A DNA stretch of 64,000 bases from the NCBI RefSeq assembly GCF_042667405.1, contig NZ_JBHVAL010000022.1, positions 11,369 to 75,368 on the forward strand, in the 5' to 3' direction. Origin of the DNA: Arthrobacter sp042667405 (GTDB lineage Bacteria; Actinomycetota; Actinomycetes; Actinomycetales; Micrococcaceae). The translations under genes and the position numbers were made by a program. Positions 24,722 to 32,871 of this stretch are shown here, one piece after another. Each line of letters opens with the position of its first letter. The first letter of the stretch is position 1. Under the pieces are notes generated by a model. The model worked only from the letters and a program-made list of their open reading frames with translations. It was not told the DNA's origin and ran no database searches.

Positions 24722-24754
24722 CCACCATGAACAAAAAGTGAGGGTGGGGTGAAG
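24722..24754 (-). promoter_or_regulatory. Possible PHO box upstream of phoD
   Basis: On the minus strand CTTCACCCCAC, CCTCACTTTTT and GTTCATGGTGG follow each other at 11-bp spacing, each with a TCA core in register. It begins only 19 bp before the chosen ATG, leaving little room for a downstream -10, so either the promoter (TATCAT near 24800) lies upstream of it or the match is fortuitous. Confidence 0.4.
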
Positions 24755-25080
24755 GTTGTTGCTCGACGAAGTCCTTTTCCGGTTACCCCTCGACATGCAT
24801 GATAAGTATGCTTAGCATTGTTCGTGCAGCATCGCTTTTGCTGAAGGACCGGCAGTGCGTTTCCGGACAACCTGCCGACTGAAAGCCTCCGGCCCCCACG
24901 CTTTCGGGCGGATACATACGGGCCATAATTCTGAATTCCCTATTTCCTCGCTGATTCACCCTCTCGTACTTGCGCGACCAACCAGCGCCACCACCTCAGG
25001 ACCGTGGCGTGGGGCGTTCTGCGCCCTGAAAGCCATCACGACTTGGTCGAATCGGCATGGGCAGAAGAAAAGAGCGGAAC
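24755..25080. other. Intergenic region between phoD and the dehydrogenase genes
   Basis: No gene is seen. It holds a palindromic ATGCTTAGCAT (near 24808), a possible minus-strand -10 TATCAT for phoD, and a plus-strand AT-rich stretch (CATAATTCTGAATTCCC, near 24923) that may carry the promoter of the dehydrogenase operon. Confidence 0.5.
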
Positions 25081-26229
25081 ATGAAGGCAGTAGTTTACAA
25101 AGGACCGAACGACGTCAGCGTTGAGGAAATCCCCGACGCAAAGATCGAGCACCCTGCCGACGTACTGGTGAGAATCACCTCGGCGAACATCTGCGGTTCG
25201 GACCTCCACATGTACGAGGGCCGGACGAGCTTCGAACCAGGGCGCTCCTTCGGGCACGAGAACCTGGGGGAGGTGGTGGAGGTCGGCCCCGCGGTGAGCA
25301 AAGTGAAAGTGGGCGAGCGCGTGGTCCTGCCCTTCAACATCGCCTGCGGCTTCTGTAAGAACTGCGAACGCGGCTTCACCAACTACTGCCTGACCATGCA
25401 ACCCGAACCGAAGCTGGCCGGTGCGGCCTACGGCTTCGCGGACATGGGCCCGTACCAGGGTGGCCAGGCCGAATACCTCAGGGTTCCTTACGGCGACTTC
25501 AACTGCCTGCGGCTGGGTGAGGACGCCGAGGAGAAGGAGCTCGACTACGTCATGCTGGCGGACATCTTTCCGACCGGCTGGCACGCCACGGAGATGGCCG
25601 GCGTGTACCCCGGCGATTCCGTGGTCATCTACGGTGGTGGTCCGGTGGGACTCATGGCCGCCTACTCTGCCGTCATCAAGGGCGCCGGCAAAGTGATGGT
25701 GGTGGACCGCCACCAGGACCGCCTGAAGCTGGCCGAACAGATCGGCGCCATTCCCGTAAATGATGCGGAAGTGGATCCCGTGGAATTCGTCAAGGACCAG
25801 ACCATGGGATTCGGCGCCGACCGCGGCTGTGAATGCGTTGGCTACCAGGCCCACGATCCCGAAGGCAACGAACACCCCAACCAAACCCTGAACCGGCTGG
25901 TCGACTCGGTCCGCTTCGTGGGTGGCATCGGCGTGGTGGGCGTCTTCCTGCCGCAGGATCCAGGTTCCCCCGATGAACTCGAGAAGCAGGGCCAGATCGC
26001 TTTTGACTATGGAAACTACTGGTTCAAGGGCCAGACCATGGGCTCCGGCCAGTGCCCGGTCAAGAAGTACAACCGTGCTCTCCGCGACCTCGTCGCCGGC
26101 GGAAAGGCCAGCCCTTCCTTCATCGTCAGCCACGAGCTGAGCCTCGACGAGGCCCCCAAGGGATACAAGAACTTCGACAGCCGCGAAGACGGCTGGACCA
26201 AGGTCGTCCTGCACCCCGCCGGAGTTTAA
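25081..26229 (+). CDS. Zinc-dependent alcohol/aldehyde dehydrogenase (glutathione-independent formaldehyde dehydrogenase-like)
   Basis: A medium-chain dehydrogenase (382 aa). The catalytic zinc ligands are C38 (ICGSDLH), H59 and E60 (FGHEN). All four structural zinc ligands are present: C89, C92, C95 and C103. The nucleotide-binding motif is IYGGGPVGLMAA. Sequence context (DRGCECVGYQAHDPE, GSGQCPVKKYN) resembles the glutathione-independent formaldehyde dehydrogenase branch, whose members keep NAD tightly bound and dismutate aldehydes; the true substrate is open. The ATG at 25081 follows a purine-rich AAGAAAAGAGCGG. It is the first of three genes in one direction. Confidence 0.85.
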   Translation: MKAVVYKGPNDVSVEEIPDAKIEHPADVLVRITSANICGSDLHMYEGRTSFEPGRSFGHENLGEVVEVGPAVSKVKVGERVVLPFNIACGFCKNCERGFTNYCLTMQPEPKLAGAAYGFADMGPYQGGQAEYLRVPYGDFNCLRLGEDAEEKELDYVMLADIFPTGWHATEMAGVYPGDSVVIYGGGPVGLMAAYSAVIKGAGKVMVVDRHQDRLKLAEQIGAIPVNDAEVDPVEFVKDQTMGFGADRGCECVGYQAHDPEGNEHPNQTLNRLVDSVRFVGGIGVVGVFLPQDPGSPDELEKQGQIAFDYGNYWFKGQTMGSGQCPVKKYNRALRDLVAGGKASPSFIVSHELSLDEAPKGYKNFDSREDGWTKVVLHPAGV

Positions 26230-26277
26230 GCGGGAACTTCCCATGTCACGACCAACCAGAACCAGGACGAGGTACTG

Positions 26278-27426
26278 ATGAAGGCAATGGTTTACCGCGG
26301 CCCCTACAAAGTCAGGGTCGAAGAGAAAGATATTCCGAAAATCGAGCATCCGAACGATGCGATCGTCAAGGTCAGTGCGGGCGCCATTTGCGGCTCCGAT
26401 CTGCACCTGTACCACGGCATGATGCCGGACACCCGGGTCGGCATGACCTTCGGACACGAGTTCGTGGGCACGGTCCACGAGGTGGGCTCGTCCGTGCAGA
26501 ACCTCTCAATGGGCGACCGCGTCATGGTGCCGTTCAACGTGTACTGCGGCTCATGCTACTTCTGCTCCCGCGGCCTCTACTCGAACTGCCACAACGTGAA
26601 TCCGAACGCGACGGCGGTGGGCGGCATTTACGGCTACTCACACACCTGCGGCGGTTACGACGGCGGTCAGGCAGAGTTCGTGCGGGTTCCGTTCGCGGAC
26701 GTGGGGCCTTCAAAGATCCCCGACTGGCTGGAGGAAGAGGATGCGGTGTTGCTCACCGACGCACTGCCGACCGGCTACTTCGGCGCCCAGCTTGGGGACA
26801 TCGTTGAAGGCGACACCGTGGTGGTGTTCGGTGCGGGCCCTGTGGGGCTGTTTGCCGCAAAGTCATCCTGGCTGATGGGTGCCGGTCGTGTGATCGTGAT
26901 TGACCACCTGGAATACAGGCTGGAGAAGGCACGCAGCTTCGCCCATGCCGAGACGTACAACTTTGCCGAGTACGGCGACATTGTGGTCCACCTCAAGAAG
27001 GAAACCGACTTCCTGGGTGCCGACGTCGTTATTGACGCCGTCGGGGCCGAAGCTGACGGAAACTTCCTGCAGCACGTCACCAGCAGCAAGTTCAAACTGC
27101 AGGGCGGTTCGCCCATCGCACTGAACTGGGCGATCGACTCGGTACGAAAGGGTGGGACCGTGTCCGTAGTAGGCGCCTACGGTCCGATCTTCAGCGCCGT
27201 GAAGTTCGGCGACGCCATGAACAAGGGCCTGACTTTGCGCATGAACCAATGCCCGGTCAAGCGGCAATGGCCTAGGCTCTTCGAGCACATCCGAAATGGG
27301 TACCTGAAACCAAGTGACATCGTCACCCACCGGATTCCGCTTGAACACATCGCCGAGGGTTACCACATGTTCTCCGCCAAGCTGGACAACATCATCAAGC
27401 CGCTGGTTATCGCCGGGCAGTCCTGA
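26278..27426 (+). CDS. Second zinc-dependent dehydrogenase, paralogue of the preceding gene
   Basis: A 382-residue medium-chain dehydrogenase of the same subfamily. The catalytic ligands are C38, H60 and E61; the structural ligands C90, C93, C96 and C104; the nucleotide loop is VFGAGPVGLFAA. It starts with the same MKA-VYxGP block as its neighbour 48 bp upstream and also keeps the QCPVKR segment, so the two arose by duplication or act as a pair. GAGG lies upstream of the ATG. Confidence 0.85.
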   Translation: MKAMVYRGPYKVRVEEKDIPKIEHPNDAIVKVSAGAICGSDLHLYHGMMPDTRVGMTFGHEFVGTVHEVGSSVQNLSMGDRVMVPFNVYCGSCYFCSRGLYSNCHNVNPNATAVGGIYGYSHTCGGYDGGQAEFVRVPFADVGPSKIPDWLEEEDAVLLTDALPTGYFGAQLGDIVEGDTVVVFGAGPVGLFAAKSSWLMGAGRVIVIDHLEYRLEKARSFAHAETYNFAEYGDIVVHLKKETDFLGADVVIDAVGAEADGNFLQHVTSSKFKLQGGSPIALNWAIDSVRKGGTVSVVGAYGPIFSAVKFGDAMNKGLTLRMNQCPVKRQWPRLFEHIRNGYLKPSDIVTHRIPLEHIAEGYHMFSAKLDNIIKPLVIAGQS

Positions 27427-27438
27427 AGGGAGCACACC

Positions 27439-28020
27439 TTGACTGAAACAGCCACGCCATATGTCGCCGAAAAGACAACCAAAAGGGAGTCTGCGGAGGC
27501 TTTGCGGGCCCGGATTCCGGGATGGGGAGCCGACCTCGACCCCGCAGACCGGCCTTCCTATCCCCGCGAACAACCGGGCATCGAAACCGGCGCACATTGG
27601 GACTTCCCGGAGCGCCAGCCAGAGAAGTGGCCCAGGGAACGGTCGGTGGAACACGCATTCCTGCCTCCCGTCTTTGGAACCTCCACTCCCCCGGCCGGAG
27701 TCTCGGGCGCCATCCGCAAGTACGCCTACAAGTACAGCGAGGGCCGGGCTGCCCACTGGCTGCTGCTCGTAGCGGCAGACAGAGTGGACGCCTGGGAGCA
27801 CCACCTCCGTTCCTTTGCCACGTTGCGGCCGGACAACCCCATTACCGAGACGGGAGTGCTCAGCGAGTTCTCCCGTGGTGGTGTCCGTTCCCGGGTGGGA
27901 CAAAAGCGCGTCGACCTCAACCACCAGTGGATGGACCCGATCATCGTCGGTGCCCCGTGGGCGCTGGCGGCGGGCGGCCTCGCCGTCGTCGTCCTGCGCG
28001 GGCTGCGGAAGCGCAGGTGA
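27439..28020 (+). CDS. Orphan protein with a C-terminal membrane anchor
   Basis: A 193-residue protein that I do not recognise. The N-terminal two thirds is polar and Pro/Arg-rich (WGADLDPADRPSYPREQPG, WDFPERQPEKWPRERS). It is followed by a folded-looking stretch (IRKYAYKYSEGRAAHWLLL) and one hydrophobic segment near residues 168-187 with a basic end (LRGLRKRR), as in tail-anchored or single-pass proteins. The TTG start at 27439 has AAGGGAG eight bases upstream. It lies 12 bp after the second dehydrogenase and is surely in the same operon. It might tether or recruit the dehydrogenases to the membrane; this is speculation. Confidence 0.75.
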   Translation: MTETATPYVAEKTTKRESAEALRARIPGWGADLDPADRPSYPREQPGIETGAHWDFPERQPEKWPRERSVEHAFLPPVFGTSTPPAGVSGAIRKYAYKYSEGRAAHWLLLVAADRVDAWEHHLRSFATLRPDNPITETGVLSEFSRGGVRSRVGQKRVDLNHQWMDPIIVGAPWALAAGGLAVVVLRGLRKRR

Positions 28021-28057
28021 GCCTGACGACTCCGCCGCGCTAACTGCCGCAGAAACC

Positions 28058-28096
28058 GCAAGGGCCACCAGCAACTCACTTGCTGGTGGCCCTTGC
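28058..28096. terminator. Perfect 17-bp hairpin between convergent genes
   Basis: GCAAGGGCCACCAGCAA, loop CTCAC, and the exact complement. There is no T run. It lies between the orphan gene and the DUF1345 gene and probably ends both transcripts. Confidence 0.8.
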
Positions 28097-28099
28097 ACG

Positions 28100-28741
28100 T
28101 TACCCTTGGCTGAGATTGGTGATCGCGTTGAGGGAAACGGCGATCAGGACTGTTCCAAAGAAATACGACAAGAGAGCGTGAAGAAGGGCTTTACGGCGGA
28201 TCTCGGTGCTTCCCGTCTCGACTTCAGGCGGGGCGTAGGTCATGCCAACCGTGAAGGCGAAGTACGCGAAGTCGCTGTAAGCCGGTTGCCTGCCGTCCTT
28301 GTCGTCAAAGCCGCCGCCGTCACGGTCGACGTAGTACATCCGGGCGTATTTCAAGGCATAGACCGTGTTGACCAGGGCCCAGGCGACGATCGTGCCGAGC
28401 ACCCCCATTATGACCAGGGCGACAGATACAGGATCACCGTCCCGGTTTCCCGACTGGATCAATGCAACTCCCACGGCGGCAATGCTTACCAGGCACGCTG
28501 TGATGATTGCGTTGTCCGTCAACCGTGAGGCTGATTCTTCGCGTGCCATGCGCTCAGTCCCGGGCGGGTCCTGCCCCCAGCAGAGCCGCCACGCCCACAC
28601 CAGGGCGATGAGACCGGCAATGCACCAGGCGACCAAGGGCGAAAGGGTCGGTGAAACCGCCAGACCCGCCGCGGCTCCGGCCACCACCCCAGAGCCTGCG
28701 CAGATAACGGCACGGCGGGCTGAAAGGATCCGACCGTTCAT
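28100..28741 (-). CDS. DUF1345 membrane protein
   Basis: A 213-residue integral membrane protein with about five hydrophobic segments (near residues 12-30, 35-52, 77-97, 105-130 and 190-208). It has the DUF1345 signature YSDFAYFAFTVGMTY (about 154-168) that resembles a channel-like pore segment. GAGGAG lies six bases before the ATG. The function is not established. It is 20 bp downstream of the LacI regulator on the same strand and may share its transcript. Confidence 0.85.
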   Translation of the reverse strand: MNGRILSARRAVICAGSGVVAGAAAGLAVSPTLSPLVAWCIAGLIALVWAWRLCWGQDPPGTERMAREESASRLTDNAIITACLVSIAAVGVALIQSGNRDGDPVSVALVIMGVLGTIVAWALVNTVYALKYARMYYVDRDGGGFDDKDGRQPAYSDFAYFAFTVGMTYAPPEVETGSTEIRRKALLHALLSYFFGTVLIAVSLNAITNLSQG

Positions 28742-28761
28742 GATTGCTCCTCGGGTGGGTC

Positions 28762-29820
28762 CTACGAGGCTACGCGCCTGGAACTGCTGCGCACAACGAG
28801 TGTGGGTGCGATTGGAGTGCGGTCAACTTCCCTTCCTTCCATGGCACCCAGGAGCACCTCCATGCTCATCAGCGCCAGGGCCGTGAAGTCCTGGCGCACC
28901 GTGGTCAGCGGCGGCAGGAAATAGTCCGAACCTTCAATGTCGTCGAAACCGACCACACTGACGTCCTCCGGCACCCGGATCCCGTTTTCGGTGAACGCGC
29001 GAATGAGTCCAAGGGCCGTATGGTCACTCGCCGCAAAGATGGCTTGAGGCACCCTGTTTTCCCGGACGAGGTCAAGGCCTGTTTCGTAGGCCCATCGGGG
29101 GCTCCAATCACCTTCCAGGCAAAGACCCTGAGGAAGTCCGGCGTCACGCAACGCAGCTTCCCAGCCGCTCTTGCGCACCCGCCCGTCGAACCAATCCATG
29201 GAGCCGGCCAGATGGGCGATGTCGGTGTGTCCCAGGTCTATGAGGTGCTGGGTGGCGAGCCGGGCTCCGAGCTCCTGGTCTTCCGAATAGGTGAAGACCT
29301 TCGGAGTTGATGATGCTCCGGCCGCGATCATCTCGACCGGTACCCGGCAGGTGGCATTCCAGACCGCCGATGCCATATCGACCAAGGGTGCAACGACGAT
29401 GATTCCCCCGACGCCAGTGTCATCCAAGGTGTCCAGGGCAGCCTGCACGGACTCCTCGTAGGGCTGCTCGACACTGATGACTGTGGTGGCGTAGCCCTTC
29501 TTCCGCGCGACGGTCTCAAGGGCCAGGAGCGTCCCGACCGGGCCGAATCGCGGGGAGCCGTCGGAGAGGAGTCCGATGGACGTTGACCGGTTGGTGACCA
29601 GCGCAGTTGCCGCGCGGTTCCTGCGGTAACCAATGTCCTTTATTGCCTGCAGGACGCGTTCACGGGTGGCCGCACTGACGTCCGGGGCGTTGTTCAGGAC
29701 CCGCGAGACGGTGCCGAATGAGACTCCGGCGATCTCCGCGACGTCGTTGATGGTTGGCTTCCGCCGCAACGCAGCTCCTGTTTGCCCGTTAGCTCCATGT
29801 GGAACCGTAATGCCTGACAC
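28762..29820 (-). CDS. LacI-family repressor of the adjacent sugar operon
   Basis: A 352-residue LacI/GalR regulator. The helix-turn-helix is TINDVAEIAGVSFGTVSRVLN (about residues 22-43, written in part), followed by the hinge and a periplasmic-binding-protein-like effector domain with DHTALGLIRAF and VSVVGFDDIEGS. The GTG at 29820 is chosen for AGGAG six bases upstream; a TTG at 29847 in frame is weaker. It is divergent from the ABC operon, whose promoter carries two LacI-type palindromes with the central CG typical of this family, so it most likely represses that operon until the sugar or a derivative binds. Confidence 0.92.
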   Translation of the reverse strand: MSGITVPHGANGQTGAALRRKPTINDVAEIAGVSFGTVSRVLNNAPDVSAATRERVLQAIKDIGYRRNRAATALVTNRSTSIGLLSDGSPRFGPVGTLLALETVARKKGYATTVISVEQPYEESVQAALDTLDDTGVGGIIVVAPLVDMASAVWNATCRVPVEMIAAGASSTPKVFTYSEDQELGARLATQHLIDLGHTDIAHLAGSMDWFDGRVRKSGWEAALRDAGLPQGLCLEGDWSPRWAYETGLDLVRENRVPQAIFAASDHTALGLIRAFTENGIRVPEDVSVVGFDDIEGSDYFLPPLTTVRQDFTALALMSMEVLLGAMEGREVDRTPIAPTLVVRSSSRRVAS

Positions 29821-29919
29821 GCTCTCTCCTGTCCCCGCACCGTTCAACCGGGCCGATGCGTACCAATACTACGTGCGTACGCCCCGTCCGGTTACCGGAA
29901 AACAGGACGGGCGTGATGT

Positions 29920-29949
29920 TTGACACTTTCCACCGTAAACGTTTACGAT
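29920..29949 (+). promoter_or_regulatory. Promoter of the sugar ABC/dehydrogenase operon
   Basis: TTGACA (29920-29925), 18 bp, TACGAT (29944-29949). The -35 is a perfect consensus. Transcription would start near 29956, giving a leader of about 187 bases in which I see no gene. Confidence 0.75.
29934..29947. promoter_or_regulatory. LacI-type operator O1
   Basis: CGTAAACGTTTACG is a perfect 14-bp palindrome with central CG. It lies between the -35 and -10 boxes and overlaps the -10, so binding would block RNA polymerase. Confidence 0.8.
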
Positions 29950-29954
29950 CAGTT

Positions 29955-29970
29955 CCGTAAACGTTCACGG
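29955..29970. promoter_or_regulatory. LacI-type operator O2
   Basis: CCGTAAACGTTCACGG is a 16-bp near-palindrome (one mismatched pair) sharing the GTAAACGTT core of O1. Its centre is 22 bp downstream of the O1 centre, about two helical turns, at the likely transcription start. Confidence 0.75.
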
Positions 29971-30142
29971 GAACTGCCGTTAGCGATTACGGCCCAGCTT
30001 CACCACGGATGAAACGGGCCACTAACGCAGGCTCTTCGGCGTCCACCATCGACGGTTCGGCCGAGGAGGGCCCGCCCCTTCGCCGGTTCCAGTCACTCCG
30101 GAACCCGCCCCCACCCCATTTATTCATAAGCACTGGAGAACA

Positions 30143-31303
30143 ATGATGATCCGCAGGCTTCCCCTCGTGGCTTTGGCCGCTGTCCTGTCACTTTCCGTCG
30201 CCTCGTGCAGCAGTTCGGCAGCGGGCACCTCGAATGCGCCGGACGCCGGCGTGTCCGAAAAAGCCCAGCAGGCCCTCGACAAAATCAAAGGGCAGGTCCT
30301 GAGCAAGGGACCCAATGGAGAGACCCCTTCTCCTGCATCCGTCGCAGATCTGACCCCGGACGAGATCCAGAAGATCAAGGGACTCAACGCCAAGGCCGCC
30401 ATCGTGATGCACTACGGCGGCAATGACTGGGCCACGGCTCAGGTCAACGGCCTCAAGAGCGAATTCGAGAAGCTCGGCATCAAGGTCATCGCGACAACTG
30501 ACGCCAACTTCAAGCCGGACAAGCAGGTCTCGGACATTGAGACCGTCATGACGCAGAATCCGAACGTCGTCGTCTCCATCCCCACGGATCCCGTGGCCAC
30601 CGCCTCTGCCTATAAGAAAGCCGCAGCTGCCGGCGCCAAGCTGGTCTTCATGGACAACGTCCCGCAGGGACTGACCCCCGGGACGGACTACGTTTCGGTC
30701 GTATCCGCTGACAACTATGGCAACGGAGTGGTTTCTGCCCACCAGATGGCCAAGGCACTGGGCGGCAAGGGCAAGATCGGCCTGGTGTTCCACCAAGCCG
30801 ACTTCTTCGTGACCAAGCAGCGCCATGAAGGATTCAAGGACACCATCACCAAGGAATACCCGGACATCCAGATCGTGGAGGAAAAGGGCATCGCAGGCCC
30901 TGACTTTGCTGGAGATGCGCAGGCTGCTGCCAACGCCATGATCAGCAAGTACCCCGACCTCGCCGGCATCTGGGCAGTGTGGGACGTTCCGGCAGAAGGC
31001 GTCATGGCGGCAGCACGCGCCGCTGGACGGCAGGACCTGAAAATCGCCACTGAGGACCTCGGCAAGAACGTGGCGATTGCACTGGCCAAGGACGAACTCG
31101 TCGTCGGGCTCGGCGCCCAGGTTCCGTTCGACCAGGGCGTCACCGAAGCCCGCCTTGCCGCAGGGGCACTCATCGGCAAGCAGGCCCCTCCGTACGTTGC
31201 GCTGAGCGCACTGCCGGTTGACCACGCGAACGTCCTTGAGGCTTGGAAGCAGGTCTACCACGAGGACGCACCCAAGGACATCCAGGACTCCTACAAGAAG
31301 TAG
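30143..31303 (+). CDS. Sugar ABC transporter substrate-binding lipoprotein
   Basis: A periplasmic-binding-protein-like lipoprotein (386 aa) of the ribose/xylose class (type I fold). The signal peptide ends at the lipobox SVASC with C22. After a short linker the two-lobed domain starts near AAIVMHYGGNDW (about residue 84). Segments DIETVMTQNPNVVVSIPTDP and KLVFMDNVPQG are typical of ribose-type binding proteins (the first split: DIETVMTQNP). GGAGA lies three bases before the first of two ATGs. It is the first gene of the LacI-controlled operon and precedes a stable hairpin. Confidence 0.9.
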   Translation: MMIRRLPLVALAAVLSLSVASCSSSAAGTSNAPDAGVSEKAQQALDKIKGQVLSKGPNGETPSPASVADLTPDEIQKIKGLNAKAAIVMHYGGNDWATAQVNGLKSEFEKLGIKVIATTDANFKPDKQVSDIETVMTQNPNVVVSIPTDPVATASAYKKAAAAGAKLVFMDNVPQGLTPGTDYVSVVSADNYGNGVVSAHQMAKALGGKGKIGLVFHQADFFVTKQRHEGFKDTITKEYPDIQIVEEKGIAGPDFAGDAQAAANAMISKYPDLAGIWAVWDVPAEGVMAAARAAGRQDLKIATEDLGKNVAIALAKDELVVGLGAQVPFDQGVTEARLAAGALIGKQAPPYVALSALPVDHANVLEAWKQVYHEDAPKDIQDSYKK

Positions 31304-31313
31304 CCAGACCCTA

Positions 31314-31342
31314 CGGTGCGGGGGACCTCTCCCCCCGCACCG
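31314..31342 (+). terminator. Intra-operon hairpin after the binding-protein gene
   Basis: CGGTGCGGGGG pairs exactly with CCCCCGCACCG across a seven-base loop. There is no T run, and the ATPase gene follows within 20 bases. Such hairpins commonly stabilise or partly terminate the mRNA so that the binding protein is made in excess. Confidence 0.65.
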
Positions 31343-31359
31343 CGCCGAAAGGGCGGGAA

Positions 31360-32868
31360 ATGAACACCGCAGACAATGTCGTCGAGATGCGCTCGATATC
31401 CAAGGCCTTCAACGGCGTGTCCGTCCTGAAGGATGTCGGTTTCGATGTCCGTAAAGGCGAGGTGCACGCGCTGGCAGGCGGCAACGGGGCCGGCAAGTCC
31501 ACCCTCATGAAGATCCTGCAAGGCGTCTACCAGGCCGACGCTGGAGAAATCCTCATCGCCGGCAAACCAGCCGCCATCAACTCGATCCAGGACGCCAAGT
31601 CCGCAGGAATCGGGATGGTCTTCCAGGAATTCAGCCTGGTACCCAGCCTGACCGTTGCGCAGAACATCTTCCTCGGCACTGAGCCGCTCGGGCGGGGCGG
31701 TCTCATCGATGACCGCGCCGCCGTGCGGCGGGCAAAGGAAGTCTTTGCGGAGATGGAAGTGGAAGTCGACGCCGGCGCGCAGGTCTCGCGGTTGGGGACC
31801 GCCTACTGGCAACTGACAGAGATCGCCAAAGCCCTGGCGCAGAACGCCCAGGTGCTGATCATGGACGAGCCCACGGCGAGTTTGGCCCGGCATGAATCCG
31901 AAGCGTTGTTTGAGCTCATAGACAGGCTCAAGCAGCGCGGAATCTCGATCATCTACATCTCCCACCGCATGGACGAGGTGTACAGGCTGGCTGACCGGAT
32001 CACCATCCTCCGCGACGGAAAGCACCTGCTTACCGAGCCACTGACCGGGGTCACGCCTGAACAGATCGTCGAAGGCATCGTCGGCAAGAAGGTCGACGGC
32101 GAACTCTCCTATCGCGCGCGGAACACCATCCGCCACGATGTCGAGCCGCTGCTGGAGGTCCGCGGACTGAACGCTGGTAACCGGGTCCAGGACGTGACGT
32201 TTGCGCTTCGGCCCGGCGAGATCCTCGGTTTGGCCGGGCTCATGGGCAGCGGACGGACAGAGCTCGCCCGCGCACTTTTCGGCATCGACAAACCGGACAG
32301 CGGCCAGGTCCTCATCCGTGGCAGGAAAGTGACCCTCGCATCACCGCAACAAGCCATCGACGCCGGCATCGCCCTCGTCCCGGAGGACCGCCGGGCACAA
32401 GGGCTGGTTCTGGAGCACTCGGTCCAGGACAACCTGCTGCTGCCCCTGCTGAAGAACATCCAACGGGGTCCCCTTCTGGACGGCGCCAAGGGCAACGAGT
32501 TGTCCACATCGCTGATCAAGAGATTCGCAGTAAAGGTCGCGCACCCCCACCGCCCCGTGCGCCTGCTTTCGGGCGGCAACCAACAAAAGGTGGTCATCGC
32601 CAAATGGCTGGGGACCGATCCCGACATCCTCATCCTCGATGAGCCGACTGCCGGCGTCGATATCGGTACCAAGAGCGAGATCCTCGACATGATCCGTGAG
32701 CTGGCAAGCGACGGCAAAGCCATCATCGTCATCTCTTCCGAATACCCCGAACTACTTGCGGTCAGTGACCGCGTCCTCGTCCTCAAGGACGGCTCCATCA
32801 TCCGCGACATCCCTCGCAGCGACATCGCTGACGAGGAATATCTACAACTTGCAGTCCAGGGAGTCTGA
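31360..32868 (+). CDS. Sugar ABC transporter ATP-binding protein, two NBDs
   Basis: A 502-residue RbsA/XylG-type ATPase. The first nucleotide-binding domain has Walker A GGNGAGKS (41-48) and Walker B VLIMDEPTA. The second has the degenerate GLMGSGRTEL in place of Walker A, as is normal for this family, with signature LSGGNQQKV and Walker B ILILDEPTAGVD. The first-domain signature is also degenerate (SRLGTAYWQLTEIAKAL). The ATG at 31360 is preceded by GGGCGGGAA. It lies 57 bp after the binding-protein gene and 3 bp before the permease gene. Confidence 0.93.
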   Translation: MNTADNVVEMRSISKAFNGVSVLKDVGFDVRKGEVHALAGGNGAGKSTLMKILQGVYQADAGEILIAGKPAAINSIQDAKSAGIGMVFQEFSLVPSLTVAQNIFLGTEPLGRGGLIDDRAAVRRAKEVFAEMEVEVDAGAQVSRLGTAYWQLTEIAKALAQNAQVLIMDEPTASLARHESEALFELIDRLKQRGISIIYISHRMDEVYRLADRITILRDGKHLLTEPLTGVTPEQIVEGIVGKKVDGELSYRARNTIRHDVEPLLEVRGLNAGNRVQDVTFALRPGEILGLAGLMGSGRTELARALFGIDKPDSGQVLIRGRKVTLASPQQAIDAGIALVPEDRRAQGLVLEHSVQDNLLLPLLKNIQRGPLLDGAKGNELSTSLIKRFAVKVAHPHRPVRLLSGGNQQKVVIAKWLGTDPDILILDEPTAGVDIGTKSEILDMIRELASDGKAIIVISSEYPELLAVSDRVLVLKDGSIIRDIPRSDIADEEYLQLAVQGV

Positions 32869-32871
32869 ACA

